From NCBI GenBank assembly GCA_037833965.1, contig AP031352.1, forward strand, positions 29,142,501 through 29,206,500: DNA of 64,000 nucleotides, in the 5' to 3' direction. The notes under the pieces were generated by a model. It saw nothing but the letters and a program-made list of their open reading frames with translations. It did not search any database and was not told the DNA's origin. Shown piece by piece: positions 27,570 through 40,700 of the stretch (positions are counted from its first letter, which is position 1; each line of letters opens with the position of its first letter). The DNA is from Marchantia polymorpha subsp. ruderalis (Eukaryota > Streptophyta > Marchantiopsida > Marchantiales > Marchantiaceae). The translations under genes and the position numbers were made by a program.

Positions 27570-30500
27570 TCATGATAGGTTCAGGGAAGTGGACTAGCAC
27601 GAGGAAAGGGTGTCTAGGTAATAGTCATACGAGAGACATACACATGTACCAATTGAAGTAAAAAACATTAAGAAGAGCAGAAACAATATGAGATCTTCAG
27701 GTCAGGGATAGCTGTTGTTTGTTGTTCATCATACGAACGCAAAAAAGGACAAGGAGTGGCAAGGTGCAGGAGTTTTCCGATTCCAAAGATGTACGTAGAA
27801 GAAATATGTTTATTCTACTTGTACATGAATTCCAAACCGTCCATGAGACAGTTTTGTGAACAAGGTCAAATTCAATTTATTTTTTACATATTTATATAAA
27901 GAATATGAACTTTGTTCATATTCTTTCGTATGATGAACAACGAACAACAGCTATCCCTGACCTAAAGATCTCATATTGCTTCTGCTCTTCTTAATGTTTT
28001 TTACTTCAATTGGTACATGTCTATGTCTCTCGTATGACTATTACCTAGACACCCTTTCCTCGTGCTAATCCACTTCCCTGAACCTATCATTAAACTGAGC
28101 ACGTGAGCACTGAATTCCACTCAAGATTGAAATTCTGGTTTGGATTCTTTAGAACTTTAGACTGAAATCGGCTGAAGTCACTGACAGTTGGCATCCACAT
28201 GCCATGACGATCCTCCTTCTAACGTTAAAAAATCCTGACAACTCAAACCAAGAACACACGCATCGCATTCTTTATATGCATTCTTATTGTTGTCGGTGAG
28301 GATCTACAGATCTGATCACCCATCAGATCTTCACATTCAGCACAATTGCAAGAAGTGGCGGGAATATCTAAGTCATTTGTTCACGCTCAGGGGTCTCTTT
28401 AAGAAATATTTGTGTCGAAGACTCGACGCGGCTTATCATGACCATGAGCGTATGTCAACACACATCTGTCCAAAATAATTTGGAAAAGTTCACGGGTGCT
28501 TGTATCCACTGCGTAAAGCATGGTGGCCAGTACGCCATGAATGTCTTGAGGAAACATAAATGCCGGCTTAATCGATTTTTGGTCCTTTCAGTGGAACAAG
28601 ATTTCCAGGGGAGTGCGAAACTCTTCTTTTAGTTACCCGCATCTCTCTAAAAGGAGGTCTGGATACTCCCTCATCTCGGCACTTAATGCATAGACTTACC
28701 AATTTTGTGCTCGTTAGATTCTCAGGCAGACAATGATGCACGCGCATTGCCACTCAAGTTCTCAGAAGCCGTCACAAATTTGTGTCTCGTGTCACATGAG
28801 GATGCAAACTATGCTCCCCTCCAGTCGCCGCATCGTAATACAAGCGGAAGCAAGACTAATGATGATGAGTATATTTGATTAAGTTGTATAAAATGTGGTC
28901 TGAAACTGTCTGTTTGAGGACAAGAGAGGTCTGCGGCAGACGAACCAGCCAGACAATATCTGAACTCTTAAGTTCGCACTGAATACTGAATGGATTTCAG
29001 TCTGCACTGACCTTCAATACTGTGTCATTTTCACCACGAAAGACAGAACGGTAGAACCTGAGATTTCAAATCAACCTTTAAGGTTAGCCTTTCAAGCAGC
29101 CCACGTCCGAATAATTTGTAACTGAGTTTGGTCCTTTAAATGAAGCAAGCTTTCCAGGGGAGGAGACAACACTTCTTTCAGTTCCCAGAAGTCTATCAGT
29201 TCCCCGCATCTCACGAAAAGGAGGTCTGGCCACTTAATGCACAGACTTAGCAACTTTGTGATCCTTAGATTCTCAGGCAGACAATGATCCACGCGTATTG
29301 CCACTCAACTTCTCAGAAGCCATCACAAATTGGTGTCTTGTGTCACCTGAGAATGCAAACTGTGATCCTCTCCAGTCGCCGCATCGTATTGCAAGCGAAG
29401 GCGAAACCGAATGGCAATCTGTTGACGAATGTTGTTGGATCGATGGTATGAGATGTAGATCTGAAGACAGGCTAGGTCTGCGGCAGACAAGCAAACCGGC
29501 CAACATTGGAAGTTTGAAGAGTTGCACTCGTTACGAACTGGCTTTCAGTCCTTCTCCACTGATTCATGGGCGCCGCAAGGGACATAGATTGGCAGACCCT
29601 GCGATTTCAAACCAACACTTTAAATCAGCCTGTCATGACCCCAAGGCGGAATGATCTGTAACTGAAATTTGTCTCGCAGCTGCTGAGGCAGGCAGCATGG
29701 AGAGCCCTTTCAGATATACTGCGACGCAGCGATGCGAGTGTGTCCGTGTAGACTTCACTGGAGCCCAGCTCGACGCCGCTTTGCCTGGAGAAAGGTGTGA
29801 GAATCTCAGATCGATGATCGGCAGCAGTCAGCGAAGAGGATTGAAGCAGACACGATGGCCTGTAGATGCTTCAAGAGAAGTTCGAATCCCATTCATTGAA
29901 GACCAAGCGTCGCCTACCCTCTTCCAACTATAACTTTCTTCCTAAGAGGCTGCGGTTATGGTACCAGAACTCGACTTCAATGAAAACTTTTCTGCATCTA
30001 GGGTGCATTTACTTTTCGGGGTACTCATCCCCAGGCTTAAGTGAGCTTTAGAGACCTGATTGACTTGCTCTATGAGATATCTGTTGATGTCTAGTTGCTG
30101 GACGGTAGATTTCGAGAGATCGGTTTCCAGGTTCGGTTTCCAGGTTGTGCTCGGACTCGGAGATTGAAGGTGTAGTACCAAGGTGCAATGATTTCCAGTA
30201 GAAGCAGTGTGATTACGCAAGGGCGGAAGACGATCATACTTTGGAGATGGCTGTCATCCAACCTTGGCAGTGATCATTTGGAATTCGACTTCTCGCCGAT
30301 GATATTCTCTCTCACCAGAGCTGCACTATCGACCTACAGCAGATCTTAAGATAGTTTGTGTTTGGAAGAAGCAAGAACAATTTAACTAGAAACATCGAGC
30401 AGTATAATGATGAGCAAATCAGCAGATATGTTCTTAATGATTGATGAAGAGAGGCGAAGTTCTTGTTCAGCACTTGACTGGGTGAGCTTCTACAGTTGCA
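27570..30500. repeat. Diverged about 3 kb duplication, unit 2 with internal re-duplication
   Basis: It matches 24520-27500 in order. It also carries a second copy of an internal segment (about 28600-28860 against 29140-29410, both with CAGACAATGAT near CACGCG and CTCCAGTCGCCGCATCGTA). Its first part contains an inverted repeat with arms at about 27571-27740 and 27924-28090. Divergence between units is considerable but the order is kept. Confidence 0.7.
27571..28090. repeat. Inverted repeat, about 170-bp arms
   Basis: The left arm (about 27571-27740) and right arm (about 27924-28090) are inverted copies sharing GGTCAGGGATAGCTGTTG, GACATGTACCAATTGAAGTA-type segments and a GGAAAGGGTGTCTAGGTAAT segment. 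The spacer contains a further short hairpin (AAAGAATATGAAC / GTTCATATTCTTT, near 27897-27925). Confidence 0.8.
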
Positions 30501-32300
30501 GCCAAGAGAAAAATAAAGAATCGTAATATATTCATGGGGCAAAGAGGGCTACGTTGACAAAAATTGAACGTTTACTTGTACAAGGAGTCGGTCCCAGAGA
30601 TGGTGCACCTGGTAGGTCACGATAAAACGAGTCAGTGACCGATGGATGTTGTTCTGAGAAACCCATTGAGTTCTGCCAGGGCATGCTAAGTCGACTGTTA
30701 CACTCCACTGAGCATATCGCATAATCGCATATCGGAATCCTTTGTACATCAATACTACTACAAGTATGTCCGTAGCCTAGAATGTTCTACTGTCATATGT
30801 CAGCTACGTACCTTGATCTAGGAGTTGATTAACTGCTCTCCATCAGCTGCGAAAGGTGTGCAGATAATTCGTGGCATCACAAAAGTGACCACGGCAACAA
30901 GAACTCAGGAGGCCAGCACACGTGCGAGTCTAAATTACAAGAGGCCTGTGAGTGGATCTGAGCTCATTGAGTTAGTCAATGCGGCATGAAGTTTGTGGTC
31001 AATGGTGGCCAGACATTCTGCTAAAGCTGGCTAAATATGTTTTCATAAGAATTCCTTTCAGATGTGCAAACATGACATCATACATGGACGTAATTATGAT
31101 TCTCAGTCTAGCACGCAGTGGGGCCAGTGCTTTGCAGTGTTCAACTGCAGGTATGTCGGTCTCAGGTTTCCAGTGTTGATAATTTGTATGGCAGTACTTT
31201 TTTTGGATAGCTCGTACGCGAGAAATGGGTATCAGCATGCCGATTTATAGGGTGATAATTTGCTTCTGCCGTTCCAAAGGTATTCTTTCTTCATTTCTCA
31301 TTCTGTATGAATTGATGGGAATTATAACTTATGTCAGCACCAGAAATATTTCTTTAAAGCTTACTCCGTCTTCAATTTTTTCATTCAATACTAAGTTTTA
31401 AAGTAGATATAGGTTTCCTATTATGTAGAAGGACGACGTAAAATTATATGTTTATATATATATATATAATACTACTATATTGGTTGTTAATGATATAGCT
31501 GAAAATATCCACTTGGCCCAGTCTACTAAATCTCAGTCATTTCAATTTATTCTTTCTCCATACCTCGAAATACAGTAAGACATAGCCAGAGACACTTTTT
31601 CAATGTCATGAAAATTATGGAGCACCCTGTAAATTGGCAGCTTCCTAACTCGTAAGTTCCGATATCCTGCCTTCTATATCACAAAGTTTCCTTCTCAACT
31701 CTCAAACTACTTCTCCTCCAATGTAAGTGAAGATGAGTGGAGGCCCAAGTGATACAATGCCAAATTGGCTGAAATAACAATAGCAAGCCAGCAGACACAA
31801 TAACTGGTGTTAATTCAATAATTTGTACGCTGATTTCTCTATGATTAACAAGTCAAACCACTTATCATGCCGTGGCTACAACTTTCGAAAGGCGACTTCA
31901 TCACCTTAATTGGAAAGCATTAAGTAGAAAGCACCTTGGGACTTGCAGAACCTCAATCTCCAACGTGCTCAGATGCTGCAGTGAACCAAAACGTAAAGGT
32001 AGACAATGTTCACAAAGAGCCAATCAGAACTATATTTGGCTAACGGAAATCATCTGAATTTTAAGGATCGTCAAGAACGAGAAGTGCGCATTCACTGTAA
32101 TATAAGTGAGAACGTATGTGGCACAACGGTTTCTCAGAAGATTCCCTGTGCCGATCAAGATGACATAATCCCTCACAGCTTCGCATAAAAAGCGGATTTC
32201 TCAAAGAACTGTAGGAAAAGCCCGAACTCTATGGCCCAAAGGGAGCGATACTATAGGGAGAGGTGCTACGCACTTTGTGGGTCCGAAGGGCCGAAGGCCA
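30501..32300. other. Intergenic, nothing recognised
   Basis: Only short frames are present. A (TA)n tract of about 20 bases lies near 31448-31468. I see no coding, RNA or repeat feature that I can support. Confidence 0.5.
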
Positions 32301-32409
32301 GCTTTGATTCATGCAGCTACTATGGTAACAGCAGGCGTTTTTATGATAGCAAGGTGCTCCCCTTTATCTCAATACTCACCCGATGCTTTCATTATTATTA
32401 CTTTTGTAG
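32301..32409 (+). pseudogene. nad5: Nuclear fragment of mitochondrial nad5
   Basis: In the plus frame the translation contains [19 protein letters not shown] followed by a diverged SPL-YSPDAF-ITFV. This is the highly conserved proton-channel segment of NADH dehydrogenase subunit 5 (complex I). Only about 36 codons are present; sequence before GCTTTGATTC and after TTTTGTAG does not continue nad5. It is too short to encode a product and has several substitutions, so it is a small mitochondrion-to-nucleus transfer (NUMT). The plastid homologue ndhF has a similar segment, but [17 protein letters not shown] fits nad5 better. Confidence 0.8.
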
Positions 32410-32448
32410 AATGTCAAAAGAAGCCACCAAATAGAAATTTACTTGCAG

Positions 32449-32628
32449 AAATTCCATGAGATCTACAAAGCCATCAAAAAACAAGAGCTCAATGTCCGAA
32501 CGGCGCTGCTTTCAGATGAAGTCATGGAGCTTCTCGAAGCTTCTTTGAATGTGCTTGTTAAAGTTTGTGCAGTCACCGCAATGAACTCTTGCGAAGATGC
32601 CTTCAAGGACCTCATGGAACTCCTATAA
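32449..32628 (+). other. Possible last coding exon, unrecognised
   Basis: After a good acceptor (TTTACTTGCAG, ending 32448) the plus frame encodes about 59 residues (EIYKAIKKQELNVRTALL and on) rich in amphipathic helices, ending in a stop at 32628. There is no ATG and I found no upstream exon. It may equally be chance. Confidence 0.2.
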
Positions 32629-33609
32629 GTGAATTTTAACGTGTCGGCTGAATAGAGTTCGTAGCCCCAAGGCTTGACAAAGCTCACTGAGGACTGCTCG
32701 GAACAGGATTCACGATAAACTCACTTTGCACTCGAAAACAACGCCAGATCACCGACAATGCAAACAACAAATCACGTTAGAACCTCTTCTCTCCTCCGTC
32801 AGCCTCCGATTGCAGAAAACTCGGCGGTCCAAACAGCAAAGAAGACACAAGCGACCCGCAAGTTCCAGAGAGTATCCTCAACCATAAAACGTGGAATATT
32901 CTCCATGCATGCAGACCTGGAAGATCTACTCTTCCGGCACGGAGGTCACTGAGCTATCTCGTAGAAAACATACCACACCGGCTCAGAAAATGGGGAGTAC
33001 CTACTAATGTGAGAGCCGCGTGAAAATGATCCACTCTAAAGCATATCTGACCTCGATCCAACACAGTCATGAACTCATGTAAAGACTAGAAGCCAAGCTT
33101 CTACACTGCCTTGCTCCATCTCGGAAAAAATAGCAGAGGCATTCTTAGAAAGATGAAGGAAATCAGAAGCTAGAAAGCATGATCTGGTCCAAAACACAAG
33201 TACCTATTCGTGATCGTCGATAACAGGGCAAGTTCGAGTAATCTGCATCACAGACCATCCAGAGATCGACGAGCGAAACTTCTTCAATTTCTGGCCTCTT
33301 TTCCGCCTCTACTGACTGCCAAGACCACAGACCCCTACACAACATGCTCAAACGTACGAATAAGATTGTTTTCCTATTTCATCGTAGCTTCGCACTCCTT
33401 TGAACTCTTTGACGAGAGGACGCGATCGTCTGTAGATTGAATCGGAACCGAGGTCAAGCGGAGAGTTTCGAACGATCACCGGATGTGCCTCGATGGATAG
33501 AGGAGAGAGGATGAAGCCAGAGAAGAGGCGTATTACAGAGAGGCTTTATGAAGGATGGGAGTACTGAACGGACTGCCACACGAGGATCATCTTCTCGCAT
33601 GATCGAGAT
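32629..33609. other. Intergenic, nothing recognised
   Basis: Only short frames of up to about 76 codons on either strand without recognisable motifs. Confidence 0.5.
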
Positions 33610-34711
33610 TTAATGCCCTTTTTCGGTCACCATGAGGAGTCCAATGTCCTCTTGTGCCAGTCGAGGGCAAATGGGTGGAGGATAGAATACGAAGCCCAGC
33701 CCAATCCTTGTCGGGAGGACCAGAAGGTCGAGGAGTGATTGGGGCAGTTTAGGGACGGAAATTATTTTCTCCTCCGGGCTTCCTGCATCATTCGGAAGGT
33801 TCCACAACAGCTCACTCTCATGATCCTCAAGAGCACAAAATATTTCCCATGCCACTGTTCCATGACCGACATCATGCTCTGCACCATGAGCTGTCTACAG
33901 CAGATTCGTCACAGTGGTTCTCAGCTGTCTACACTCGGGATTCTGGTCTGGAGGGCGGGGCATTGGGGGAAGAGCCCAGCTATGGACTACAGTGGCATAC
34001 GCAGACGTCATTTCTTCGCGTGGCGGTTGGAATATGTTCCTGACCGTGCTACGGTCGAGAATACGGACTCCGCGGGATGTAAGGAATATCTGCACCCGAT
34101 GCTCGATTCTGCCAATCGCCTAACCTTGTGGTTCTCACTCTCCAGCACTGTCCGGATAACATCGCTGAATGACACCGTCCTCACCTCTCTGAACTCATCT
34201 TGAACAGAATTCCCAGTCAGCTCACTCGGCTCACTCGTGATGCTCGCCATCAAAGCAAGGCATTATCAGATTGTAGGGACCGTCTACCAGTAGTTGACTT
34301 TCGAACGCCAAGCAGATAGAGAGAGCTCAGTTTATTGCCTTCTTAAGAATCCGATGAAACTCACTGAGCTCCCTGAGCTCGAGGGAGTCATGCTGAACTT
34401 TACCGAACCTCGCATGGATTCCGACGTCATCCAAACACCAGGCAATCTTCTGAGCACTCACGCTTTGTGGCTTTTGCTAAAATATTTCTATATGTCCCCT
34501 CAGCAGGTAAAATTCCGATTTCGTTGAGACTTGGGTACGAGGTGCAGGTAATGGAAGCCAATGGTTCTAAACGCCTGCGAAGGACCTGTGATTCGCGATC
34601 TGAGACTTCCTTGCACTTCTCTGCAAGGAGGTCGCTTCGCTGAACAGAGTCCATGACTGTGGCCACCGAGGCTCCATCCAAGGTCGGTGGATGACGGAAA
34701 GCGACATGCAT
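33610..34711 (-). pseudogene. Decayed protein-coding gene, unrecognised
   Basis: Several minus-strand stretches read like one protein broken by frameshifts and a stop. They are: a 34711-34427 frame (RHPPTLDGASVATVMDSV); a shifted stretch near 34430-34325 (LDDVGIHARFGKVQHDSLEL); one starting at ATG 34250 (EFREVRTVSFSDVIRTV); one at 34095-33895 (YATVVHSWALPPMP, ending at an in-frame TAG); and the same frame on to 33610 (VAWEIFCALEDHESELLW). Some gaps could be introns. The YATVVHSW segment faintly recalls the YxxLSYxW motif of HET domains, which I would not rely on. The coding-like character is the evidence; function is unknown. Confidence 0.3.
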
Positions 34712-34799
34712 GCGTCAACAGATGATGTCTCTCGATAAATCCAACACCGACACACAGGCTCCAGTGAGAGCCATTCCCAGGCAGATAGATAGATAAAAC

Positions 34800-37700
34800 C
34801 CAGAGCCTTCAGATGAACCCATTGACATTCGATAACTACCTGAAAGAATCCGTGGACGATCGATCGACCAAAATCCCGATACTGCAGAGGAGGGAGAGCA
34901 AGACGTGGTCAGTTGCTACCTCACTTACATACGAACTAACAGTAGCTGCAATTTGACTTCCGAGAGCCACTTGCAGGACGCAAGTGAGCGATTAAATTCT
35001 TCGCGAATGGACATAACACCGGCCCTTCTCTGACCTGTGCAACAACAATTCGTCCGGCAGGGCAGAGGAACGAACAGCGCACAGTGAGAGGGCAAGGTCC
35101 CAAGTCCAGACTCTATCGGGGCAGTGGCTTTATGTGCCGGGACTCACTCGGAGAACGAACTGGCAGCAGTCTGAGACAAGAATGTCGTCGACCAGGTGCT
35201 TCTGGTGCGCACGGAAGCTGGTGCCGTACCGAGAATGGAAGCAACAGAGCAGCAACAGAGCACAAACGACACCAGCAGACGGAAGGACAGAGTCGAGATC
35301 GGTTGCGCTGCTCAAAAGCAAGCGCAAGGTGGAGGATCGCCGACTTTGTCCGCTCTGTTGGGATCGGGCTGGTCTGGCTGGTGTGGCTGGTCGGCGAGTC
35401 GGGAAGGCAGTTCTTCGGAGGTCGTAGCCATTGCTTGACTTGCTTGGCTCTGAAGCAAGTCGAGGGCAGCGGCGGCCAGCAACCACCTCCCACCTCCCAG
35501 GTCCCCATTCCCATTGCTCAGTCTGTGCAGCTCGGAGAACCTTGTCTTCGGCCCGTGATTCAGACTGCCTTCATCACTTGTGACTTGCACGCTCATGACT
35601 GTAAACACAAAGTTCTGGAATTATTTTCAGCGGTTTCTATAACTTTTTATAGTTTTATAAATGAATTCATTCGATGGTAGAATTAGTATAAAATTAGGGT
35701 TATAGTATAAAATTAGGATTTGACTGCAATGATTGTTCGAAATTTTTCCTTCATGAAACTGACTATTTAATCATCATAAAAATTCTTTTCAATTTCAAAA
35801 ATAATATATTGTAAAAATAAAATATTATTAGTGAAATTGAAAATATTTTTATATGATAAATATATTTGTTAAAAATATATTTAAGATAAAATTAAAAAAT
35901 TCATTTATAAAAAAATGTATATGTATTAATTATTTAATAATTAATTTTGCAAATAAATTACCAGAAACCGGATTATTATATCGATACAACAATGCAAAGA
36001 GTCAAAAAATGCATACTTTGAGTTGAAACTAAGTAAACACTTCTACTATGTCGGTGGCAGAAAAAAAAAATTAGTATTCAGGTTTCTTCTATTCTTATAG
36101 CTTTTTCTCCCGTAACTACAATTCTCCGGCACACTGAAGTATAGAAGCTACACGCTATCGCACATAGAAAGTGAGGATTCTTGGTCCATATTGACAGTAA
36201 TCATGAGTTGTAATATTTTGTAAAAGATCTGCTGCTAGACTCTCAAAGGACTACACTTTCAAGCAAACGCTTTCCCCAACTTATTCTCAGCAGTCAAATA
36301 ACAGAAGACTGTCTGTGGTATTTGAGAAAAGACCATGCATCGTGACTTGTGAGCTGCTTTTAAAATAACAAAAAATCCTGAACATTGTGTATTTTATTCC
36401 ATGGTGGTACCGAGAGCATGAAGTGTACACTCCAGAATTTGTTGACGTAAATAGCGTTTGATGAACTGGCGATTCCATTCTCATGAGCCATATGATGCAC
36501 CTAGAGCCTTTGCTCAAGTTGGATCAATCATTTTCCTTCCGTTGAGGAAGTAGGTTCATGCAGGCCACAAATTCACAAAGCTCCAATCCGAAAGCACGTC
36601 GTTGTAATGGGCCTCCGATGACCTGGCGATTTCTTTCTTTTGAGCTAATTTATTGGATAACAAGCTTTTTTATTGAGAAATTTTCTCCATGTCCTTATCA
36701 TGTTTATAAAGTCCTGTGATCCAAGACCAAGCTGAGTTGTATGGTGTTTGATGACCTAGTGATTCCTTGTCATGAGCTAAAGGGATTGAAGATATGTGTA
36801 TGGCGATTTATATAGAACTATGTGAGATTCTAGTTAGAATATAGTGGAGAAGACAACTTGTATACAACATTGAAGATTCTCATGGATAACCTATACTTGG
36901 ATAAAAAGTGCAAGGATGTCAGCACAATCGCAGATCTAATCATCTGCGCACTTAATCCATGTCATCCTACGAAGTATTTTGAAAACGATTGAAGTCCTCA
37001 TGTGCAAAGATTGGTCTCACTCCTTTTCTGTGCTCTGAATAAATCAGATATTTTCCTCTAGGTGATTCCTTAATTACCAGATTGAAAGCTTGAAAAGCAT
37101 CGCTCGAGCTAAATCATGCAAACAAATTCAAGAAATGGAAGATCCGGACAAGGGTCAGAAGAAGGCACTCACAACGAGGCAAACAGCGAGAGTCCCAATT
37201 AGACATACATAAAAAGGAATCATCGTAATTATGAACGACGTCTGATTTAGCGAAAGCTTGTAAAACTTGGGACGCACTCGGGAGGGTAAATTTAAGGTCC
37301 ACGAAAGCACAGATCCCTTTTTGGAAGGACTGTCCGCTACCAAGCAGAGTGGTATCGGTCCAGATGAGCTGATTAGCAAAACCATGATTCACGAAATCCA
37401 GCGCAGACTTGGGAAGCTTTGGCTCACTTGATGAGCTAGAAAAACATAATCGCATCGAAGTCCAGTGTCTTCAGCTTCAACAGAGTCTACGTATGAGAGC
37501 AAAATAGGACCAGGCCAATGTTTGGACTTACGAAGGCTGGGCCACGAGGCTACCAACTTTTTGGGTGGTTGAACTGGTTGGGCTGGACTCTTGGGATCAC
37601 GGAGCATCAGAGCTGAGGCGTCGGCATGGCTTACGTCCGAGATCGCTAGAGAGCGAAATTGCTAAAGTGGGACGGACAGTGGAGGCACAGGCGTAACTCG

Positions 37701-40700
37701 AAGATGGGTTGGGTTGGGTCGGGTCCAGGACTCCAGGTCCTGCGTGTCCAGCAGCTGAGGCAGAGGAAGAGATTCAGATTTCGATGTATGGAGTGCAGGA
37801 CGAGTCCAATTCGGCCCAGCACGAAAGTCCATGACTCCATGCATGCGAGGGCTGTCCTGCTGGAGCACATGTAGTGGGAAAGGTGAAGCTCGACTAGACT
37901 GTAGTACTGTCTGCTGACTCTGCTCCTTGAGGCTGGTATCAATCGGTTGCCACCTTTTGGCTCATGTCCCATAGTCCAACATGGATTCTCTTGGACTTTT
38001 GGGGACTCACAGAACTTGGTATCTCTGCAAGGATTCTGCACTCGTGAGAACTCGCAAGGAGCTGGTGTGAGAAAAAGAATGACACAAATATCTATTTGTT
38101 GATGGTTCACGTACAGTGGTGCTGTCTCCAACGCATCGCTTTAGCATTTCGATTTGAAAGCATCGGTGCCTGATTATCGGCCGTCAACGCCATCGGAAAT
38201 TGGGACCAACGTCGGAATATGTATGATCCGTGAGAAGATACTCGAGCGAAACATGGAAGTGCTGAATGGTAGAATCACCTTTTGAGTGCTGAAGTAGAGC
38301 TAATCTTAGACTCTGCCAGGCACACTCCAATTCTGCTCTGATTTCCTGGGTCCACAGAGATCCGGGACCGGACTAAAGTGGACTGATGGAATGAGAGATT
38401 TCCAATACAGTTGCGTTCCTCGTTCTCAGACATCCCTCACTCTTGGTGGTGCATTGTCTGCGTGCTCTCGGAGATCATGAGATCTCCGAGATATGGTGGT
38501 GGTTTTTAGACCTCGGCCTTCGCAACTATGAAGTTGATGCTGATGGTGCAGAAGGAAATTTCTGCCTTTAACGTTGGAGATGTGCTCACTTATCCTGAGC
38601 CTGGGCAACATCAACCACCCTTCTTGTTCCTTGTCATCAAACTCTCGAAGGCACGAACAACGCCGACTTCGATATCTGTGTCAGAGAGATCCAGACCTTG
38701 CATCGATGGGGATCCCACACATCTGAAAAGTTGAAGTCTCGTCACGTCTTATTCCATTATAAGTCTGTATCCATAACAACTTCCAGAATGAGGCTCAATT
38801 CCTTCAAGATAGGAATCTAATATAGAGTCTAGGAAAATGGAGTATACACTTCATACGAAGAAGATTAAGCCAGGATGAGAGATGTCTTGTGATGAAACTG
38901 TGTGCATATCCTGAGTGGCATTATACTGAAGCATTCTCTGTCTGAAACGTTGAGTCGTCTCATACACATGCTGGTGGCTCGCAAAGAGGTATTATTGACA
39001 TATGAAGTATATGTCCCCCATATATCTCGGAGTCTCTCTTCTCGATACATGATTACCAGTAAAAGGGCTAGAAGTTCATCCTTATAGAGCAAGTCTGGCG
39101 CCTTTGAGGTGATACCGAGGACCTAATACTCTGATACTGATCCAAGGTGTGATGAAAGTCCTGAGTCGACTGAGGATCACAGCAAGGGGACAAGACTTGA
39201 AAACGATCTCGTCCCAAAGCGTTCTCTCTATCTTCTACTTTGAATACTTTTGCTCCTCGAAGCTGATGCGGTGCTCATGGGACTTCAAAGAAGACAATCT
39301 CTCTGAACCTAAATTTAGGCTTTTCTTATTCGTAGTTGTCGGTGCAAGTCCAACTCTTGTTCGCACGAAAAGGTATAATCTCTGTATGATGAAACTGAGG
39401 TTTATTATGTGACGTCATGTTGCAGCATTCACGATCTAACCCGACCATCGGAGGACACTATTGAGCCTCGCACGAGACAAACATTTTTGAAATTCTTCAA
39501 ATCGCTTGCACACTCCAAGTTGTCGTAAATTTTACAGCAAATGCTCCGAAGATACCCGCAAACCTTCCATGAAACAGAAACTCATGGGGATTCCCCAGCT
39601 TTCGAAGACTTCCTTGGATTTCGCTTGTTCAAGTGAACTCCGACGGTTGCTGCTCACCACTCACCACACTGCCGCCCTCCGATAATCTCAATGTTCAGTC
39701 TCAGCAATGATTGCGTTCTCCTCTTATGATCTTCGATGTCCGTGCACTGAACAAAATTGACATCGAACCCCGAGAAGAATTCAACCTCATTTTCTGTCGA
39801 CCGCCAATTTGTGCTCAGAGCAGAAGGCGTGATAGTCAGACGACAGACATGTCATGCGATTCCAAAACAAAGACAGACTCAGAAGGATAGCTGAAGGCAG
39901 ATGGATACAAATGTCACCATACGAGTCGGTATGAAATCCGATCAACAGTTTCATAATACACAAGAGCCGGAATGTCGAGCAAGTCACAGCTGTACTTAAA
40001 GCTGACAGTCTGTAGATACGGTTGTACCATGAAAAATCCGAAGGCGATCAACTCTGGACGTTGACCGCAGGTTTCGATCGGCGACCGATGAGCTATCCGT
40101 TTCTCCTTTTCGAATTCTTCGATCAGAAGTTCTGCGCTCTAGACTCGAACTGACATGCCGTTGAGCGAACAATTCCAGGGCCTGAAATGCGACCTTGCAG
40201 ACCACGTTTGTGTGGCGGCATGGGAGTGGCTCGAAGGGAGCCAAATCTCGAAGGGATTTCAAAATTTGCTGCTACCATATCCACACGCAAGCAAAGACTG
40301 AAATTGGATTCCCGAGCATAACATTTTATTACACTCGTGGTTTGAATATTTACACTTTGTATTCCCGTGTGAGCCATGAGCCCAGACTCTTGTAACTCAT
40401 GTACATTTTCTAGCTGCCATGGTTTTGATTCAACTGGTGAATGCTGCTAGTCAGAACTTGCTGCTATCAGAGAACGTACTCAAAGCTGTGGAGTAAAATG
40501 TCCAGATGGTTCTACTCTAACCTCGAGTGAATTCACTCTTGCTGCAACTATGTTTGTACAACCTGCAACCTTCTTCGGTTTGCCTCGGACAGGTGCAGTC
40601 TCCTTCTCGTCTCCCAAAGCTCCATGACGTGCTCCAATCCTCACAACTGTTCGTCCGCCTTCTCCTTCTTGAAAGATTTTGATCAAGTTCGAGTGTCGTT

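Noticed and set aside
26028-28632. Related frames at 26028-26261 and 28438-28632 in the duplicated units as a gene pair
   Set aside because: Nucleotide homology is clear, but indels shift the frames between copies and no motif is preserved, so coding is not supported.
35084-35680. 198-codon plus frame in the GC-rich patch
   Set aside because: Long frames exist in several phases on both strands here, as expected from GC-rich composition; no domain or homologue in the window.
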